64,000 nt of DNA, from assembly GCA_002708825.1 (NCBI GenBank), contig PAPF01000023.1, positions 142,933 through 206,932 on the forward strand, given 5' to 3'. Position numbers and translations under genes: made by a program. Position 1 is the first letter of the stretch. Each line of letters begins with the position of its first letter. The notes beneath the pieces are model-generated. The model made no database searches, was not told the origin of the DNA, and was given only the letters and a program-made list of their open reading frames with translations. Shown in pieces: positions 17,766-29,288 of this stretch. Source of the stretch: Phyllobacteriaceae bacterium. Lineage in GTDB: Bacteria > Pseudomonadota > Alphaproteobacteria > Rhizobiales > Rhizobiaceae.

Positions 17766-18455
17766 TCACTTTTCCTGGATGGCGTAGCCTGCGCCACGGA
17801 TGGTGCGGATCACATCGGGCATGTTGCCGATATTGACGGCCTTTCGCAGCCGGCCGATATGCACATCCACCGTGCGCTCGTCGATATAGATCGTCTCGCC
17901 CCAGACATTGTCCAGAAGCTGTCCGCGCGAAAAGACCCGGCCGGGATGCTGCATCAGGTATTCCAGCAGCCGGAACTCCGTCGGCCCCAGCTTGACCTCG
18001 CGGCGGGACCGGTAGACGCGGTGGGTTTCCCGGTCGAGCACGATATCGCCGACCGTCAGCGTGCCGGACAGCATTTCCGGCTTGGCCCGTCGCATCAGCG
18101 CCCGCACGCGCGCCAGGAATTCCGGCGTCGAGAACGGCTTGACGAGATAGTCGTCCGCCCCCGTGGACAATCCCCGAACCCGGTCGCTTTCCTCGCCGCG
18201 CGCGGTGAGCATGATCACGGGAAGGCGTTCGGTCTCCGGCCGCAGGCGAAGGCGCCGGCACAACTCGATGCCGGAGACGCCGGGCAGCATCCAGTCCAGC
18301 ACGAGGAGATCGGGCACGTTCTCGCGCAGGCGCAGTTCGGCCTCGTCACCCCGGTTGACCACCTCCACTTCGTAGCCTTCGGATTCAAGGTTGTATTGCA
18401 GCAGGACGCCAAGCGGTTCCTCGTCCTCGACAACAAGAATGCGCGGAGATGCCAT
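17766..18455 (-). CDS. phoB: Phosphate regulon response regulator PhoB
   Basis: 229 residues, OmpR/PhoB family. The receiver domain (1-120) has acidic pocket EDEE near 10, phosphoacceptor D54 in LVLDWMLPG, T84 and K106. The winged-helix DNA-binding domain (about 130-229) has EVKLGPTEFRLLEYLMQHPGR and DERTVDVHIGRLRKAV. It would bind the Pho boxes ahead of pstS at 24051. It follows phoU by 16 bp and ends the pst-pho operon. No phoR histidine kinase lies next to it, unlike in many relatives. Confidence 0.93.
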   Translation of the reverse strand: MASPRILVVEDEEPLGVLLQYNLESEGYEVEVVNRGDEAELRLRENVPDLLVLDWMLPGVSGIELCRRLRLRPETERLPVIMLTARGEESDRVRGLSTGADDYLVKPFSTPEFLARVRALMRRAKPEMLSGTLTVGDIVLDRETHRVYRSRREVKLGPTEFRLLEYLMQHPGRVFSRGQLLDNVWGETIYIDERTVDVHIGRLRKAVNIGNMPDVIRTIRGAGYAIQEK

Positions 18456-18471
18456 CTGCCTGTATCCGCTC

Positions 18472-19173
18472 TCAGCCTATGCCTTCGGCGACATTGTCCA
18501 CCTTCGGCCGGGCCATGGGCAACTGGTCGCCGGTGATCATGTAGTAGGCGTTCTCGGCGATGTTGGTGACATGATCGCCGATGCGCTCGATGTTCTTGGC
18601 GCAGAAAAGCAGGTGCGTGCAGGACGAGATCTTGCGCGGGTCCTCCATCATGTAGGTGAGCAATTCGCGGAACACGGATGTATAGGCCATGTCGATCTGC
18701 TCGTCGCGATTGCGAATCTCCTCGATCTCGTCCGCGCGGCGCCCGACATAGACGTCGATGATTGCCTTGACCTGGCTGCGGGCAAGTCCGGCCATCTTCT
18801 CGATGCCGAAATTGGGCTCGCGCATCACCACCATCTCGCCGATGGAGCCCACGCGCTTGCAGGTGCTCTTGGCCAGGTCGCCGATGCGTTCCAGGTCGCC
18901 GGCCATCCGCATGGCGCCGACGGCGAAGCGCAGGTCCTGCCCCATCGGCTGGCGCTTGCCGATGAGCATGACGGCGCGGTCGTCCAGATCGCGCTGCATC
19001 TGGTCCATCAACCGGTCTTCCGAGATCACCCGTTGCGCCAGCGCCACGTCGCCGGTCAGCAGCGCGCGCGTGGCCATGTCCACCATCTCGGCGGCCCGCT
19101 CGCCCATCGTGCGGATCATCGTGTCCATCGCGTCCAGTTCCTCGTCGAACGAGGTGACGGTATGCTCGCCCAT
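18472..19173 (-). CDS. phoU: Phosphate signalling protein PhoU
   Basis: 233 residues, all-helical, with two PhoU repeats. Metal-binding signatures are MRMAGDLERIGDLAKSTCKR near residue 85 and CAKNIERIGDHVTNIAENAYY near 190. The start at 19173 is preceded by GGGAG; the longer frame upstream overlaps pstB and is rejected. PhoU dampens Pst transport and PhoR/PhoB signalling when phosphate is plentiful. It lies between pstB (26 bp) and phoB (16 bp). Confidence 0.93.
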   Translation of the reverse strand: MGEHTVTSFDEELDAMDTMIRTMGERAAEMVDMATRALLTGDVALAQRVISEDRLMDQMQRDLDDRAVMLIGKRQPMGQDLRFAVGAMRMAGDLERIGDLAKSTCKRVGSIGEMVVMREPNFGIEKMAGLARSQVKAIIDVYVGRRADEIEEIRNRDEQIDMAYTSVFRELLTYMMEDPRKISSCTHLLFCAKNIERIGDHVTNIAENAYYMITGDQLPMARPKVDNVAEGIG

Positions 19174-19199
19174 GGCGCAGTCTCCCGGATTGGTAAGGC

Positions 19200-20021
19200 T
19201 CAGCCGAAGCGGCCGGTAATGTAGTCTTGGGTGCGCTTGTCGTCGGGGCTGGTGAACATCTTGTCCGTCGCCCCTTCCTCGACGAGGATTCCCAGGTGGA
19301 ACATCGCGGTGCGTTGCGAGACGCGCGCGGCCTGCTGCATGGAATGGGTCACGATGACGATCGTGTAGTTTTCCTTCAGTTCGTCGATCAGTTCCTCGAC
19401 CTTTGCCGTGGCGATCGGGTCGAGCGCCGAGCAGGGCTCGTCCATCAGGATGACTTCCGGCGACACCGCGATGGCGCGCGCGATGCACAGGCGCTGCTGC
19501 TGGCCGCCTGAAAGGCCCGTGCCCGGCTCGTCGAGACGGTCCTTGACCTCCTCGAAGAGACCCGCCTTCTGCAGGCTGGTGACGACGATTTCCTCCAGGT
19601 CGGCCTTGGACCGGGCCAGGCCGTGGATGCGCGGGCCATAGGCGATGTTCTCGCGGATCGACTTCGGGAACGGATTGGGCTTCTGGAACACCATGCCCAC
19701 CCGGGCGCGCAGTTCCACCACGTCAATGGACTTGTCGTAGATGTCCTTGCCGTCCAGCGTGATCTTTCCGGTGACGCGGCAGATGTCGATCGTGTCGTTC
19801 ATGCGGTTGAGGCAGCGCAGGAAGGTGGACTTGCCGCAACCCGACGGACCGATCAGCGCCGTCACCTGGTTTGCCCGGATATCGAGATCGACATCGTAGA
19901 GGGCCTGTTTCTCGCCATAGAAGACGCTGACTTTCTCGCCGCGCATCTTGAACGGGTGGGTTTCGTTCTGCGGCATGGTCTTGAGTGCTTCTTCAATCTT
20001 TGTTTCGGTACGCATGTTCAT
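19200..20021 (-). CDS. pstB: Phosphate ABC transporter ATP-binding protein PstB
   Basis: ATPase of the high-affinity phosphate importer, 273 residues from ATG 20021, which has GGAG upstream. A GTG at 20048 overlapping the pstA stop would add nine residues. Motifs: Walker [21 protein letters not shown], signature [16 protein letters not shown], Walker [14 protein letters not shown] and H-loop [19 protein letters not shown]. The PstB-specific phrase [19 protein letters not shown] is present. Confidence 0.95.
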   Translation of the reverse strand: MNMRTETKIEEALKTMPQNETHPFKMRGEKVSVFYGEKQALYDVDLDIRANQVTALIGPSGCGKSTFLRCLNRMNDTIDICRVTGKITLDGKDIYDKSIDVVELRARVGMVFQKPNPFPKSIRENIAYGPRIHGLARSKADLEEIVVTSLQKAGLFEEVKDRLDEPGTGLSGGQQQRLCIARAIAVSPEVILMDEPCSALDPIATAKVEELIDELKENYTIVIVTHSMQQAARVSQRTAMFHLGILVEEGATDKMFTSPDDKRTQDYITGRFG

Positions 20022-20044
20022 CTCGGCGCTCCGTTTTCGGCCGG

Positions 20045-21376
20045 TCACCAGCGCCGCTCGAAGCGTCGGCGAAGTATGATGGCGGTAATGTTCATGATCG
20101 CAAGGAAAACCAGCAGGATGATGATGCCGCCCCAGGCGCGCTCATAGAAAGCCGGGTCCGCGCGCTTGGCCCATTCGAAGATCTGGGCGGGCATGGCGGA
20201 GTTCGGGTCGAGGAAGCCGGACGCCACGCCGTCGGGGTAGTTGGATGCGATGAATCCGACCATCCCGATGAGCAGCAGCGGCGCGGTTTCGCCCAGCGCC
20301 TGGGCCAGGCCGATGATCGTCCCCGTCAGGATGCCGGGCATGGCCAGCGGCAGAACATGGTGGAAGACCGACTGCATCTTCGAGGCCCCGATGCCAAGTG
20401 CCGCCTCGCGGATGGATGGCGGCACCGCCTTCAGCGATGCCCGTGTCGAGATGATGATCGTCGGCAGCGTCATGAGGGTCAGCACCAGCCCGCCGACCAG
20501 CGGCGCCGATTGCGGCAGATGCGCGAACTGGATGAAGGCGGCCAGGCCAAGTATGCCGAACACGATGGAAGGAACGGCGGCGAGATTCGCTATGTTCACC
20601 TCGATCAGGTCCGTGAAGCGGTTTTGCGGCGCGAATTCCTCCAGGTAGATCGACGCGGCGACGCCGATTGGCAGGGCGAGGAACAGCACCACCAGCATCA
20701 TGAACAGCGAACCCAGCATGGAGACGCCGATACCGGCCTGTTCGGGCCGCGAGTCGGAAGCATCGGCACCGGTGATGAAGTCCCAGTTGAAATGCTTCAC
20801 GACCATGCCGTCCTCGCGCATCTGGTCGACAAGGTCGAGATGTTCGGCGTCGAGGTTCTTGTCCTGCGCCAGCGCTTCGCGGGTGACGCGCCCTTTCAGA
20901 TAGCCGTCGACCCGCGACGAGGCGAGGAACTGGAAATCCACCGCCTTGCCGATGTCGGCCTCGTTGGCCAGCACATGTTCGCGCAGCGTCGCTGGCGCGC
21001 CGGAGGACAGGATATCGCCGATCTTGCCCGGATCGGTGAACGCGGTCTGATACCCGCGCTCGGCGACCTTGGCGGCGAGCGCCTCTTCGATCATGGCGCG
21101 ATATTTGGAGGTCTTGACCACCGAAGCCTCGGCCGCCGCCACCTGCTCGGCATTGAGCGGGATCGATATCTTCACGAAGGTCTGCTGGAAGGCGCCCATG
21201 CCATTGGTCAGGATCGCGTAGAGCAGCGCAACCAGGAAGAAGAGGCCGATGGCAATGGCGGCAATGCCATAGGCCTTGAACCGGGTTTCCGCGGCATTGC
21301 GGGACCGTGTCCGCCTGGCCGTCTCTTCGGCGGTCGGACGCCCGGCGGGCAGAAGGCTGGTCGTGACGTCGGTCAT
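20045..21376 (-). CDS. pstA: Phosphate ABC transporter permease PstA
   Basis: Inner-membrane permease, 443 residues, longer than E. coli PstA (about 296) because of a periplasmic insert between the first helix (about 34-56) and the transport core, roughly residues 57-200; this extended form is common in Alphaproteobacteria. The core starts near [26 protein letters not shown] and has the coupling loop [23 protein letters not shown]. Its ATG overlaps the pstC stop (ATGA). Confidence 0.93.
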   Translation of the reverse strand: MTDVTTSLLPAGRPTAEETARRTRSRNAAETRFKAYGIAAIAIGLFFLVALLYAILTNGMGAFQQTFVKISIPLNAEQVAAAEASVVKTSKYRAMIEEALAAKVAERGYQTAFTDPGKIGDILSSGAPATLREHVLANEADIGKAVDFQFLASSRVDGYLKGRVTREALAQDKNLDAEHLDLVDQMREDGMVVKHFNWDFITGADASDSRPEQAGIGVSMLGSLFMMLVVLFLALPIGVAASIYLEEFAPQNRFTDLIEVNIANLAAVPSIVFGILGLAAFIQFAHLPQSAPLVGGLVLTLMTLPTIIISTRASLKAVPPSIREAALGIGASKMQSVFHHVLPLAMPGILTGTIIGLAQALGETAPLLLIGMVGFIASNYPDGVASGFLDPNSAMPAQIFEWAKRADPAFYERAWGGIIILLVFLAIMNITAIILRRRFERRW

Positions 21377-22842
21377 TCGTACTGTTCCCGGTACTTGCGG
21401 ACGATGTAGAGCGCCAGGATGTTGAGCCCCAGCGTTATGACGAAGAGCGTCATGCCCAGCGCGAAGGCGACGAGCGCCTCCGGCGAGGCAAAGTCAGCGT
21501 CGCCGGTGAGCTGGCTGACGATCTTCGCCGTGACGGTGGTCATGGCCTCGAACGGGTTGAGCGACAGCTTCGCCGCGGCGCCCGCACCCAGCACGACGAT
21601 CATCGTCTCGCCGATGGCACGCGAGGCCGCCAGCAGGATGGCGCCCACGATGCCGGGCAGCGCGGCCGGCAGGACGACCTGCTTGACCGTCTCCGAATGG
21701 GTGGCGCCCAGCCCCAGCGATCCGTCGCGCATGGCCTGCGGCACCGCGTTGATGATGTCGTCCGACAGCGAGGAGACGAACGGGATCAGCATGATCCCCA
21801 TGACGAGGCCGGCCGTCATGACGGCGGTGCCCGACTGCATCCAGCCGACGGTGCTGTCGCCGAACATGTCCACCAGCAGCGGGCCGACCGTCAGCAGCGC
21901 GAACAGGCCGTAGACGATGGTGGGAATGCCGGCCAGCACCTCGAGCAGGGGCTTGGCGTAATTGCGGACCGCAGGACCGGCATATTCGGCCAGGTAGATC
22001 GCCGCCATCAGGCCGATCGGCACGGCGACCACCAGCGCAATGAGCGAAATGTAGAACGTGCCCCACAGCAGCGGCAGGATGCCGAGTTCGGAACCGCCGC
22101 CGAAGCTCGGGCTCCAGACGGTGCCGAAGAAGAAGTCCGACGCCGGATGGAGCCGGAAGAATTCCATCGTGTTGAAGATCAGCGAGAGCACGATGCCGAT
22201 GGTCGTCAGGATGGCGATGGAAGCGGCTGCAATGAGCAGGACCTTCACGAAGCTCTCGACCGAGTTTCGCGCCCGGAAGCGCGGTGCGATTCGGATCCAT
22301 GCGAGCGCGAACCCGCCCAGCGCCAGCAAGACCGTGACGATGGCCAGCGCGGTCGTGCCCGTCGCGCTCAGCGAACGGTAATGCTGTGCGGCCTTGAGGA
22401 TGGCAGGCTCCACGTTCGATGCCAGGGCCACGCCGACCGTGGCAAGGCGCTCGCGGACATCGGTGAACTCGGTGCGGATCGACGAGGCCTGATCCTCGGT
22501 CATCGCGCCGGCGGCAACGGCTGTGTCGAGCCCCTCCGCCACGCGCTGGACATCGCTCATGACGATCCCGAGCGACGCACCCTGCGGGATGGCTTCTGCT
22601 GGAATGTGCGAAGAGACCATGTTCTGGATCACCAGCGGCTGGACCAGCAACCAGACCACCATGACCAGAAGGGCGGGCACGGATGCGAAAAGGAAGACGT
22701 TGACTCCATGATAACCCGGCACGGAATGCATCTGCCGGATATCGCCGCCGGCCGATGAGAGCGCGCGCGACCGGCCGGCGAAATAGCCGGCGACCGCCAG
22801 CGCGATCACGAATGCAAGGACCCAGAGTGTCGTCATGGCCAT
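21373..22842 (-). CDS. pstC: Phosphate ABC transporter permease PstC
   Basis: Partner permease of PstA, 489 residues, also longer than the E. coli protein. An N-terminal helical region (about 1-200, with three hydrophobic helices and a periplasmic segment) precedes the transport core that starts near FFFGTVWSPSFGG. The coupling loop is NAVPQAMRDGSLGLGATHSETVK. The gene is separated from pstS by about 100 bp that holds two strong hairpins, so its level is probably lower than that of pstS. Confidence 0.93.
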   Translation of the reverse strand: MAMTTLWVLAFVIALAVAGYFAGRSRALSSAGGDIRQMHSVPGYHGVNVFLFASVPALLVMVVWLLVQPLVIQNMVSSHIPAEAIPQGASLGIVMSDVQRVAEGLDTAVAAGAMTEDQASSIRTEFTDVRERLATVGVALASNVEPAILKAAQHYRSLSATGTTALAIVTVLLALGGFALAWIRIAPRFRARNSVESFVKVLLIAAASIAILTTIGIVLSLIFNTMEFFRLHPASDFFFGTVWSPSFGGGSELGILPLLWGTFYISLIALVVAVPIGLMAAIYLAEYAGPAVRNYAKPLLEVLAGIPTIVYGLFALLTVGPLLVDMFGDSTVGWMQSGTAVMTAGLVMGIMLIPFVSSLSDDIINAVPQAMRDGSLGLGATHSETVKQVVLPAALPGIVGAILLAASRAIGETMIVVLGAGAAAKLSLNPFEAMTTVTAKIVSQLTGDADFASPEALVAFALGMTLFVITLGLNILALYIVRKYREQYE

Positions 22843-22881
22843 GCCGCCCCGTCTGTCTCCGGCTCTGCCGGAAAATAAATG

Positions 22882-22907
22882 GGAGGGCGGCGGTCACGCC
22901 GCCCTCC
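22882..22907 (-). terminator. Attenuating terminator between pstS and pstC
   Basis: Read on the minus strand, an 11-bp perfect stem (GGAGGGCGGCG with a 4-base loop) is followed by ATTTATTTT, a rho-independent terminator pattern. It stands 38 bp after the pstS stop and 40 bp before pstC. Another hairpin precedes it (22915-22935). It should end most transcripts after pstS and let a fraction continue. Confidence 0.7.
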
Positions 22908-22914
22908 GGCTGTC

Positions 22915-22935
22915 CCGGCTCCGGGTCGGAGCCGG
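22915..22935 (-). repeat. Hairpin directly after pstS
   Basis: CCGGCTCC and GGAGCCGG form a perfect 8-bp stem with a 5-base loop, beginning 10 bases after the pstS stop on the minus strand. No T run follows it directly. With the terminator at 22882 it would give pstS mRNA a protected 3' end, useful for the excess of binding protein over permease. Confidence 0.6.
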
Positions 22936-22944
22936 AAGACCGCA

Positions 22945-23982
22945 TTACATGCTGAGCGTCGCCTCGTCGGCAACGGCCTTCTGGGTCGCGCCCAGTTCCG
23001 GATCGGCGACAAGGCCGTAATTGGCCAGCGGGCCCTTCGGGCCGGCGATTTCCTCGGACACGAAGAATTCGGCGAATTCCTTCAGGCCCGGGATCACGCC
23101 GATATGCGCCTTCTTGATGTAGAAGAACAGCGGACGGGAAACCGGATACTCGCCCGAAGCGATCGTCTCGGTGGACGGGGCAACACCCGACATCGTGGCG
23201 ACCTTCAGCTTGTCCGTGTTGTTCTCGTAGAACGCCAGGCCAAACACGCCGATGCCGTCCTTGTTGGCGTCGATGCGCGCCAGCGTCTCGGTGTAATCAC
23301 CGTCGATGTCGACCGACTTGCCGTCCGTGCGCACGGCCATGCAGGCCTTCTCGGCGTCCTTTTCGGACATGCCGCCGTCAACCATGGCCTTCATGGCGCC
23401 GGTGTCTTCACAGCCCTGAAGCAGGACCTTTTCCTCGAACACTTCGCGCGTGCCGTGCTTGGTGCCCGGAATGAAGGCAGCGATCTCGACGGCCGGCAGG
23501 TCGCCATTGGCATCGGCCCAGGTCATGTTCGGATTGTCGACGATCTGGCCGTCCTTGAGCACCTTCGCGCCAATCGCGTTGAACCAGTCGGACGGGGTGA
23601 AGGCGGTGAAAGCCGGGCCGTCCTTCTGGGAGGCGAACACGATGCCGTCATAGCCGATGCGGACTTCGATGATGTCCTTGACGCCGTTCTCGGCACAGGC
23701 CGCGACTTCCTTTTCGCGGATGCGGCGCGAAGAGTTGGCAATGTCGATCGTGTTTTCACCAACGCCTTCGCAGAAGCGCTTCAGGCCGGCGGACGAACCG
23801 CCCGATTCAACGACCGGGGTCGGGAAGTCGGTGTTTTCACCGAACGCCTCGGCAACGATGGAGGCATAAGGCAGGACGGTGGAGGAACCGGCGACCTGGA
23901 CCTGGTCGCGGGCGGCGGCGGCGCCGGCGGAACCGGCCATCACGACAGCGGCGGCGGCCGTCGACAGGAGGAATTTCTTCAT
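22945..23982 (-). CDS. pstS: Phosphate-binding periplasmic protein PstS
   Basis: 345 residues, with an N-terminal signal peptide (KKFLLSTAAAAVVMAGSAGAAAA) and the phosphate-binding motifs VAGSSTVLPYA near residue 30, ESGGSSAGLKRFCEG near 59 and IANSSRRIREKE near 80. PGTKHGTREVFEEKVL near 168 is the second phosphate loop. It is the first gene behind the Pho box and is followed by tandem hairpins, so it should be the most abundant product of the operon. Confidence 0.95.
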   Translation of the reverse strand: MKKFLLSTAAAAVVMAGSAGAAAARDQVQVAGSSTVLPYASIVAEAFGENTDFPTPVVESGGSSAGLKRFCEGVGENTIDIANSSRRIREKEVAACAENGVKDIIEVRIGYDGIVFASQKDGPAFTAFTPSDWFNAIGAKVLKDGQIVDNPNMTWADANGDLPAVEIAAFIPGTKHGTREVFEEKVLLQGCEDTGAMKAMVDGGMSEKDAEKACMAVRTDGKSVDIDGDYTETLARIDANKDGIGVFGLAFYENNTDKLKVATMSGVAPSTETIASGEYPVSRPLFFYIKKAHIGVIPGLKEFAEFFVSEEIAGPKGPLANYGLVADPELGATQKAVADEATLSM

Positions 23983-24050
23983 CTTGGATGCTCCCTTTTT
24001 GGGCGATGTCTGCGCGTTTCTCTGTGCGCGTGACTGGCCCTAAAGCAGCT

Positions 24051-24081
24051 ATGTAACAGTTCGATGACAGTTTGATGTCGG
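24051..24081 (-). promoter_or_regulatory. Pho box (three PhoB half-sites) upstream of pstS
   Basis: On the minus strand three 7-mers repeat at 11-base intervals: CCGACAT, CTGTCAT and CTGTTAC, with CAAA and CGAA between them. The last two form a near-consensus Pho box (CTGTCAT-N4-CTGTCAT); the first is a weaker half-site. The array ends about 68 bases before the pstS ATG. Phospho-PhoB, encoded at the end of this operon, would bind here and activate transcription. Confidence 0.85.
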
Positions 24082-24362
24082 TCTCGTTACGCGTTTCCCG
24101 CCCTGGCCCGCACGCCTGACGTGCAGCAGGCAATCGCCCTCATGACGCGATTGCCATAAGGCATTGAGCAGCAACGATTGCCTTTGCGGGAGAAGAAAAA
24201 CCGGCGGGGTGCGAAACCGGGCGTGCTGATTTCCCGTGCCGGGTTTCCCTTGAGCAGAATTGTGGGGCAATCGCTCAACCGCGGCATGTCCGGCAACCCC
24301 GCCGGCGAACCGGCCTGACAGAAAAACCGGTCTTTCATGTCTACCCGCTGGCCGGGTCCTCC

Positions 24363-24386
24363 GGCATGGTGCGAAAACACCATGCC
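24363..24386. repeat. Perfect 9-bp inverted repeat
   Basis: GGCATGGTG and CACCATGCC flank a CGAAAA loop. Read on the plus strand the loop is A-rich. No T run follows on either strand, so it is not a standard terminator. Confidence 0.5.
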
Positions 24387-24466
24387 GCCATCGTCGGGAT
24401 GACGTTACGTTAACGCGTCTTTCCTGAACGCATGCGTGCGGTATGCGGGGGCATCGGGAAGCACGT

Positions 24467-24491
24467 GCGGCGCGAACCGGGTTCGCGCCGC
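24467..24491. terminator. GC-rich hairpin downstream of the hybrid kinase gene
   Basis: An 11-bp perfect stem, GCGGCGCGAAC with a 3-base loop, lies 42 bases beyond the kinase stop. On the plus strand TTTCGTTGG follows the stem; on the minus strand (kinase direction) no T run follows. It may stabilise or end the kinase mRNA, or end an unseen plus-strand transcript. Confidence 0.45.
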
Positions 24492-24532
24492 TTTCGTTGG
24501 TGACGCGGATTTACCGCGCCGGCTGCGGCATT

Positions 24533-28240
<3,708 letters not shown>

Positions 28241-28375
28241 GCCCAGCCCATCGGACCCCGCGAACTCTCGTTTGGATGAATGTGACCGGATGGAACGGTA
28301 TGTTTGAATGATTGACGGGGCCTTAACGTTAACAGATGGATTTTCACCCCCCGATGAAGAGACAGGACCGTTCCG

Positions 28376-29029
28376 ATGACCGCAGCAGGCGCAGCCAGGA
28401 TAGATTTCATCAGCGACGGCCCTCGCGATGCCGCCGCAACCGTCCTGCTGGCGCATGGCGCCGGCGCGCCCATGGACACGCCCTGGATGAACGCGATCGC
28501 CACCGCCCTTGCCGGACACGGCCTTTCGGTGATCCGCTTCGAATTCGCCTACATGGCGGCGCGGCGGACCGGCGGCACGCGCAAACCGCCGCCGCGCGCT
28601 GAAAGGCTTGTCCACGAATACCGGAATGCCATCCGCGCCCTCGGTGCGGAGTGCCGCCTGATCATCGGCGGCAAGTCCATGGGCGGGCGGGTTGCCAGCA
28701 TGATCGCGGATGAATGCCATGCCGCTGGCCTTGCCCACGGCCTGCTTTGCCTCGGCTATCCGTTTCATCCGCCCGGAAAGCCTGCCAGCCTGCGCACCGC
28801 CCATCTGGAAGGCCTGGAAACACCTGCGCTGGTCTGCCAGGGCACGCGCGACCCGTTCGGCACCCGCGAGGCGGTGGCCGGCTACCCGCTGCCGGGCACG
28901 ATCCGGTTTCACTGGCTGGAGGATGGCGATCACGATTTCAAGCCGCGCAAGGCCTCCGGCCACACACTGGCCGGTCACATCGAAAGCGTCGCCGATGCCG
29001 TCGCCAGCTTCGCCGAAACGCTCGGCTAG
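28376..29029 (+). CDS. Alpha/beta-hydrolase of the KANL3/Tex30 family
   Basis: 217 residues, cytoplasmic. The oxyanion region is LLAHGAGAPMDTPWM, the nucleophile elbow is GKSMGGRVAS near residue 102, and the C-terminal EDGDHDFKPRKASG supplies the histidine. This family (COG3571-like, dienelactone-hydrolase fold) has no settled substrate. It is divergent from the hybrid kinase and apparently alone. A TTAACGTTAA palindrome lies at 28323-28332 in the shared upstream region. Confidence 0.75.
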   Translation: MTAAGAARIDFISDGPRDAAATVLLAHGAGAPMDTPWMNAIATALAGHGLSVIRFEFAYMAARRTGGTRKPPPRAERLVHEYRNAIRALGAECRLIIGGKSMGGRVASMIADECHAAGLAHGLLCLGYPFHPPGKPASLRTAHLEGLETPALVCQGTRDPFGTREAVAGYPLPGTIRFHWLEDGDHDFKPRKASGHTLAGHIESVADAVASFAETLG

Positions 29030-29219
29030 CCCGGTCCCGGCCGTGATGCCAATCGCTTCCGGTCGCATGGCATGAACTGGCACGGCGCTTGCTGGACGCC
29101 TGTTGAGAAGCCAACAGGTTAAGCGGAATGCAGGCCACAAGACCACTGCCAGTGCGCGCCAAGCTGTTTTCGTTGTTGAGGATTTTTGCGCCGAAAGGCT
29201 TGGCCGGCATCCCGCCCTC

Positions 29220-29249
29220 GGGAATCATTCCCAGGAAACTGCATACAAT
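29220..29249 (+). promoter_or_regulatory. Possible regulatory region of the allophanate hydrolase gene
   Basis: GGGAA-TCA-TTCCC (29220-29232) is a perfect inverted repeat. It is followed by CTGCATACAAT (29239-29249), whose TACAAT could be a -10 box 39 bases before the start codon. The same 11-mer occurs at 40336-40346, upstream of the second BMP operon. No good -35 hexamer is visible, so an activator may be needed. The GntR regulator at 30995 is the obvious candidate. Confidence 0.35.
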
Positions 29250-29288
29250 TCCAACTTTTCTGCCTAAATTTCATGCACGGAGCACAAG

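Larger units (their letters stand above)
24082..24532. other. Structured gene-free stretch between the hybrid kinase and pstS
   Basis: No convincing coding sequence. It holds several inverted repeats: GGCAATCG/CGATTGCC (24129-24155, 11-base loop), GGCATGGTG/CACCATGCC (24363-24386) and a GC-rich 11-bp stem (24467-24491), plus a CGTTAACG palindrome near 24408. It could hold the 3' end of the kinase transcript, the distal pst promoter region or a small RNA; the sequence alone does not decide. Confidence 0.4.

Noticed and set aside
28241..29146. N-terminal extension of the hybrid kinase frame
   Set aside because: The extension runs antisense through the alpha/beta-hydrolase gene, whose motifs are clear; ATG 28240 begins the PAS-bearing protein.
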